Shown in pieces: positions 60,470-64,000 of a stretch of 64,000 nt of DNA (the stretch's first letter is position 1; each line of letters starts with the position of its first letter). Position numbers and translations under genes: made by a program. The stretch covers positions 1,116,001 through 1,180,000 of the forward strand of contig CAVVUC010000001.1 of the NCBI GenBank assembly GCA_963751395.1, written 5' to 3'. Below the pieces are notes generated by a model. It had not been told where the DNA came from. It saw nothing but the letters and a program-made list of their open reading frames with translations, and made no database searches. This DNA comes from CAVVUC01 sp963751395 (GTDB taxonomy: Bacteria; Verrucomicrobiota; Verrucomicrobiia; Chthoniobacterales; Chthoniobacteraceae).

Positions 60470-61530
60470 TGCGAATCAAAAGCAACATCCACGAATACTC
60501 CGTTGAGGAACATGCGAGCCTGCGCGAGGCGGTGGAGGCGATCTCCGAGGGCCGGAAGCTTTTCGCCATTGTGGACAAGCGTCTGCTCGAACTGCCCCAC
60601 AAGGAGGCGATTTCCCTTTTGGATCAGGAGCGCACTATCGCGGTGGAGGCAAGCGAATCACAGAAATCCTTTGAGAATCTCGGATGGATTTTCTCCACAC
60701 TGCTCGATCGGGGCTTTCGCAAGGATTGTGAGATTCTCGCGGTTGGCGGCGGAGTGATTCAGGACATTTCGTGTTTTGTTTCGTCGGTTTTGCTGCGTGG
60801 AGCGATGTGGCACTTCATTCCGACCACCCTGCTGGCCCAGTGCGACAGTTGCATCGGCAGCAAAAGCTCCATCAACATCGGAAAGTTCAAAAACCAGATT
60901 GGTAATTTCTATCCCCCAAACGGGATAGCGCTGGTGACATCGGTTCTGGCCACTCTGTCGCGGGATGAAATCCGCTCTGGCCTTGGGGAAGCAATCAAGC
61001 TGCATTTGCTTTCCAGTGAGCAGGACTTTCGCCATTTACAATCACTTCTCGGAGGGCCGCCCGGAGATCAAGGCGTGCTGGGGCAGATCATCCGGAGCTC
61101 ACTGCGCATCAAACAGCGCTATATCGAAGAGGATGAATTCGACAAGGGCATCCGTAACGTCCTCAACTACGGTCACACCTTTGGCCACGCCTACGAGTCC
61201 GTAACACATTACGCCATTCCGCACGGCATCGCGGTCAGCCTGGGTGTCGCCACTGCGACATTCATTTCTGAAAAGCTCGCTCTCGCACCTGCTGGAAGCT
61301 ATTCCGAGATCGGCGGCTTTCTGAAACCTTGGTATGAACCGTTCCAGGGAATGATCAAAAGTGCCGATATCCAGGCCATCATCGCAGCCATGAAGCTCGA
61401 CAAGAAGAACACAAGCGGAAGCATGAATTGCATCCTCACCAAAGGATTCGGCCAGATGGAAAAACGAAGCATTGATCCCGACAGGGAACTTTTTCCGCTG
61501 CTCGGCGCTTTTCTGGAGGGCCTGTCGTGA
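60469..61530 (+). CDS. 3-dehydroquinate synthase-like sugar-phosphate cyclase
   Basis: 353 residues from ATG 60469. NAD-binding GGGVIQDISCFVSSVLLRGA and PTTLLAQCDSCIGSKSSINI, zinc ligands in GLGEAIKLHLL (Glu) and NYGHTFGHAYESV (His), conserved Lys in KLDKKNTSG. The AroB superfamily includes valiolone-type and scyllo-inosose synthases. The lysine in SKSSINIGKFKNQIGNFYPP is as in AroB-like enzymes. Being within a sugar operon, it is more likely a specialised cyclase than housekeeping AroB; the substrate is not known. Overlaps the GT2 gene by 4 bp. Confidence 0.85.
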   Translation: MRIKSNIHEYSVEEHASLREAVEAISEGRKLFAIVDKRLLELPHKEAISLLDQERTIAVEASESQKSFENLGWIFSTLLDRGFRKDCEILAVGGGVIQDISCFVSSVLLRGAMWHFIPTTLLAQCDSCIGSKSSINIGKFKNQIGNFYPPNGIALVTSVLATLSRDEIRSGLGEAIKLHLLSSEQDFRHLQSLLGGPPGDQGVLGQIIRSSLRIKQRYIEEDEFDKGIRNVLNYGHTFGHAYESVTHYAIPHGIAVSLGVATATFISEKLALAPAGSYSEIGGFLKPWYEPFQGMIKSADIQAIIAAMKLDKKNTSGSMNCILTKGFGQMEKRSIDPDRELFPLLGAFLEGLS

Positions 61531-62456
61531 AAAAAATCAGCATCGTCAGCGGCTGTTTCAACGAGGAAGAGAACATCGAAGAATTCGTGGCTCGCGTCAG
61601 CGCGGTGATGGCGAAGCTGCCGCAGTATGAATACGAGATCATCGTCATCGACAACGCCTCCTCCGACCGCAGCCAGGAGTTGCTCCGCAAAATGGCCGCG
61701 GCGGACAAGCGGCTCAAGGTGATCATCAACGCCCGCAATTTCGGGCACATCCGCTCGCCCTACCACGCGCTGTTGCAGGCACAAGGCGATGCCGTGCTTT
61801 GCCTCGTCTCCGATCTCCAGGACCCGCCCGAGATGATTCCGGAATTCATCAGGAGGTGGGAGGAGGGAAACAAGGTTGTGGTCGGCGTGAAGGAGCAGAG
61901 CGAGGAAAGCCCGCTGTTTTTTTTCATCCGGCGTGCCTACTACCGGCTTGCGCGCCGCCTCGCCGATACCGAGCTGGTCGAGAACTTCACCGGGTTCGGT
62001 CTCTACGATAAGGCGGTGATGGATTATTGCCGGGGGCTGGACGATCCGTATCCCTACTTTCGCGGGCTGATCGCGGAGATCGGCTTCCCTGTTTCGCGGA
62101 TTCCCTACAAACAACCGGCGCGCAAACGCGGGTTCACCAAGAACAATTTCTACACGCTCTACGACATGGCGATGCTGGGATTCACCAGCCACTCGAAGGT
62201 TCCCCTGCGGCTGGCGACCATGCTTGGATTTGGAATGTCGCTTTTAAGCTTGCTGGTTGCGGTGCTTTATACCGCCTACAAGCTGTTATTCTGGCAGAAT
62301 TTCCCCGTCGGCATTGCGCCGGTGGTGATTGGCCTATTCCTGTTCTCCTCCGTGCAGCTTTTCTTTGTCGGCATCCTCGGCGAATACATCGGCGCGATTC
62401 ACACGCAGGTCTTGCATCGCCCGCTCGTGGTGGAGAAGGAGAGGATTAATTTTTGA
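61527..62456 (+). CDS. glycosyltransferase family 2 with two C-terminal membrane helices (GtrB/ArnC-like)
   Basis: 309 residues from a GTG at 61527. GT-A core with SIVSGCFNEEENIEEFVARV, EIIVIDNASSDRS and SDLQDPPEMIPEFIRRWEEG with the DLQDPPE motif typical of polyprenyl-phosphate glycosyltransferases; two membrane helices at about 230-255 and 265-290 (VVIGLFLFSSVQLFFVGILG). It moves a sugar to undecaprenyl phosphate. Such lipid-linked sugars feed GT-C transferases, which fits the protein at 54425. Last gene of the operon. Confidence 0.92.
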   Translation: MKKISIVSGCFNEEENIEEFVARVSAVMAKLPQYEYEIIVIDNASSDRSQELLRKMAAADKRLKVIINARNFGHIRSPYHALLQAQGDAVLCLVSDLQDPPEMIPEFIRRWEEGNKVVVGVKEQSEESPLFFFIRRAYYRLARRLADTELVENFTGFGLYDKAVMDYCRGLDDPYPYFRGLIAEIGFPVSRIPYKQPARKRGFTKNNFYTLYDMAMLGFTSHSKVPLRLATMLGFGMSLLSLLVAVLYTAYKLLFWQNFPVGIAPVVIGLFLFSSVQLFFVGILGEYIGAIHTQVLHRPLVVEKERINF

Positions 62457-62576
62457 AGGTTGAGCAGTTGAAGAGGTTGAGAGGTTGAGAGGTTGAGAGG
62501 TTGAGAGGTTGAGAGGTTGAGAGGTTGAGAGGTTGAGAGGTTGAGAGGTTGAGAGGTTGAGAGGTTGAGAGGTTGA
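62456..62576. repeat. 8-bp tandem repeat array, 13 perfect units plus two degenerate
   Basis: Perfect GAGGTTGA repeated 13 times from 62473 to 62576, preceded by AAGGTTGA and GCAGTTGA. On the minus strand it is open in all frames (LNLSTSQP repeated), on the plus strand every frame has a stop. It follows the GT2 stop by one base, and separates the operon from genes on the other strand. Confidence 0.97.
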
Positions 62577-62626
62577 GACGCGGAAGGCTGAAAGCTGAGA
62601 TTGGAGGGCGGAGATCAGGGATGCGG

Positions 62627-63346
62627 TCAGGAGAGGCGACGAGACACGAAGTTCCGGACTTTATCCAGGGGCGATTTTTCGAGCTGCTCTTGCGGCCACA
62701 CAGATCCGTAGTCAATGTTCCAACGCGTTGCGGCTTTGCGTGCCTCCGCGCTGCCTATGATCGTCCGCGTCTCTTCCAATAGGTTCACGACCGCCCGCGG
62801 TTCGATTTTGCCTGCCTCCGCTCCATTGAGAAAATCCTTAATGAATTCGCGGTGACAGAGAAGGAGCATCTTGAGGTGCTTGACATCGTTGCGGGTGGTT
62901 TGATCCAGCGTTGCGACGTTACTGATTTTCGCCTTCAGAAGTTTGATGGGGGCGGGGACGAGCGCAACCATGCCTTCGATTTTCACCGGAACAACAACGT
63001 CCAGGTCTTTTGCGCTCAGACCGCGCACAGCGTGCAGAACGTCAATGGAACGGTGCCTGCCGGAAAGTTCGACCTCAAGTTTTCCAACAACCGGAGTGCG
63101 TGGTGCTGAAAGATGTTTGATCCCGCCGAGCTTCTTGTGCAGGGCATCCAGCAATTCCCGGGTGCCGTAGATATCGAGGTCTTTGCTTGTGAAGGGCTGG
63201 AACTGCGCGAATTCCCCGCCGATGCGCGGCTCGTAACGGATAGCCCAGATGTTTACCGCATGTCCCCCGACAATGAGCGGGGTGCGGCCGCCGAGGTTTG
63301 TCTGGATGACCTCCCGAAAATCATGGGCCGTCGTTGCGTCCGACAT
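62627..63346 (-). CDS. nucleotidyltransferase-fold protein
   Basis: 239 residues. Gly-Gly and Asp-x-Asp pattern of the nucleotidyltransferase fold: IVGGHAVNIWAIRYEPRIGG (25-44), then FTSKDLDIYG with Asp56 and Asp58, then a third acidic strand SGRHRSIDVLHAV. The C-terminal part is helical. It resembles toxin-type nucleotidyltransferases (AbiEii/DUF6036 group). Partner is the small protein directly upstream on the same strand (6-bp gap). Confidence 0.75.
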   Translation of the reverse strand: MSDATTAHDFREVIQTNLGGRTPLIVGGHAVNIWAIRYEPRIGGEFAQFQPFTSKDLDIYGTRELLDALHKKLGGIKHLSAPRTPVVGKLEVELSGRHRSIDVLHAVRGLSAKDLDVVVPVKIEGMVALVPAPIKLLKAKISNVATLDQTTRNDVKHLKMLLLCHREFIKDFLNGAEAGKIEPRAVVNLLEETRTIIGSAEARKAATRWNIDYGSVWPQEQLEKSPLDKVRNFVSRRLS

Positions 63347-63352
63347 GCCCTC

Positions 63353-63547
63353 TCAATGCGCGTAGTGTTTGCGAGCGAATGCAGCCAGATCAACGATTTC
63401 GATGCGCGTGTTCGCCGGAATCATCGAATTCTCCTCCTGGAGTTCCTCCGGCGTTACCAGATGCAAAGCCAGCCGGCACGCGTCCTCGGCACGTTCGCGC
63501 CGATGCTCCTCATCCATCTGCTGGAGGCTGATTGTTTTGGCTTTCAT
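63353..63547 (-). CDS. small protein upstream of the nucleotidyltransferase (putative antitoxin)
   Basis: 64 residues from ATG 63547 (MKAKTISLQQMDEEHRRERA); an earlier ATG at 63562 would add five. Charged and helical, with EDACRLALHLVTPEELQEEN and VDLAAFARKHYAH. It resembles the small partner proteins of nucleotidyltransferase modules in layout only. No family recognised. Confidence 0.55.
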   Translation of the reverse strand: MKAKTISLQQMDEEHRRERAEDACRLALHLVTPEELQEENSMIPANTRIEIVDLAAFARKHYAH

Positions 63548-63603
63548 ATCCATCTTCACCATTGCCGCCCTTTATCTGTGGAGTCAAGAGCTGCGGAGGG
63601 AAA

Positions 63604-63720
63604 CCTGAAAGCGGAAGGCGGAAGGCGGAAAATCCGGGGTGAATGGTGAATTGTTGATGGCAGGAGAAGGCGGAAGACGGAAATCTGGAAGCCGAAAGCG
63701 GAGGGCTGAAACCTGAAACT
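63604..63720. repeat. purine-rich low-complexity tract
   Basis: About 120 bp of imperfect repeats of GCGGAAGGCGGAA and CTGAAAGC types, no coding sign. A shorter similar stretch is at 62577-62635 next to the other 8-bp array, so the two tracts travel together. Confidence 0.6.
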
Positions 63721-63729
63721 TGAAAGCAG

Positions 63730-63785
63730 GAGGTTGAAAGGTTGAGAGGTTGAGAGGTTGAGAGGTTGAGAGGTTGAGAGGTTGC
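63730..63785. repeat. 8-bp tandem repeat array, 7 units
   Basis: GAGGTTGA, AAGGTTGA, then four GAGGTTGA and GAGGTTGC. Same family as the array at 62473. Confidence 0.93.
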
Positions 63786-63863
63786 TGGGGAAACCTGAAA
63801 GTTGCTGGAACGGATGCGCAGCAAAGGCCAGGCTTTCAAACTGAAGTTGGAAGGCGATATTGC

Positions 63864-64000
63864 TTATTTGACCGGGTTGAACCACTTCAAGCCGTGGAAA
63901 CGGGAAAAATCAGCGTCGTTGGAGTGAACCTGAGCGCCCGCAGCCAGCGCGTGCGCGGCGATCAATGCGTCCGTGGTCAGGTTGCCGCCGACTCCGACCT
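63864..64000 (-). CDS. VapC-type PIN toxin, C-terminal part (5' end outside window)
   Basis: The last 45 codons: NLTTDALIAAHALAAGAQVH and SNDADFSRFHGLKWFNPVK. This is the standard VapC end, with Asp in TTDALIAA and the acidic pair in SNDADF. Complete proteins have about 130-145 residues, so most of the gene is outside the window. It lies just beyond the 63730 repeat array. Confidence 0.85.
   Translation of the reverse strand, partial: VGVGGNLTTDALIAAHALAAGAQVHSNDADFSRFHGLKWFNPVK

Noticed and set aside
62473..62576. CRISPR-like array
   Set aside because: The unit is 8 bp with no spacers, so it is a minisatellite, and no cas genes are near.

Overview
The window is about 64 kb of GC-rich Gram-negative DNA. 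It has an outer-membrane assembly block (bamA, skp, lpxD), O-antigen-type sugar genes, a PEP-CTERM protein, flotillin-like FloA, SpoIIE-type phosphatases and a signal-peptide/kelch/sodium-symporter fusion. Together these suggest a soil or freshwater verrucomicrobium (Chthoniobacter/Terrimicrobium-like). No rRNA or tRNA gene was seen, so this placement is inference.

Layout, left half. 1-4.7 kb: flagellar-type genes: a minus-strand operon (proline-rich exported protein, TPR protein, small helical protein cut by the window edge), a flagellin with a good sigma-28 promoter and a strong terminator, and a divergent sigma-54-dependent response regulator. 4.8-9.3 kb: a LacI-type regulator, a truncated GH43 glycosidase and the kelch-symporter fusion. 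9.4-13.6 kb: bamA-skp-lpxD, with a long hairpin just before lpxD. 13.6-19.1 kb: a SprT-like metalloprotease, asd, an L,D-transpeptidase-like protein, rhaM with a UroD-like partner, and pgi. 19.51-20.96 kb: an intact 1446-bp insertion sequence with a 16-bp target duplication. 21-36 kb: two PP2C phosphatases (one with an RsbW-like kinase), a GH3 beta-glucosidase, TPR protein, flavin reductase-like protein, Trm112-like protein, rhomboid, PEP-CTERM protein, floA, sugar epimerase, M20 peptidase and thpR. 36-45.3 kb: nfeD plus slipin, a hydrolase, an A-type Fe-S carrier, a proline/threonine-rich membrane protein, serA, pepA and pyrD.

Right half, 45.4-64 kb, is the accessory and most unusual part. 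A plus-strand nucleotide-sugar operon (rfbF, rfbG, rfbH, epimerase, polytopic membrane protein, ThDP enzyme, HpcH-type aldolase, SDR, dehydroquinate-synthase-like enzyme, GT2) is interrupted at many junctions by small toxin-antitoxin-like modules: a four-helix-bundle protein, AF2212-like/PemK, Phd/PIN, small protein/nucleotidyltransferase, a broken VapC, MNT with broken HEPN, and intact MNT/HEPN. Another small protein/nucleotidyltransferase pair and a VapC tail lie on the opposite strand at the right end. The PemK toxin is fused in frame to RfbH. RfbF, RfbG and RfbH would make a CDP-4-keto-3,6-dideoxyhexose; with an acetolactate-synthase-like ThDP enzyme downstream, a yersiniose-like branched sugar is a reasonable but unproven product.

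The same region carries an 8-bp tandem repeat (consensus TCAACCTC, complement GAGGTTGA) both between genes and inside the coding regions of rfbG, rfbH (twice) and the epimerase, where it encodes a low-complexity peptide of the type LNPSTSQP. Because the unit is 8 bp, one strand is open in all three frames and gives the same octapeptide, while the other strand has a stop in every frame. Degraded copies of the epimerase and of the start of the ThDP gene lie between the modules, which points to repeated local duplication and decay.
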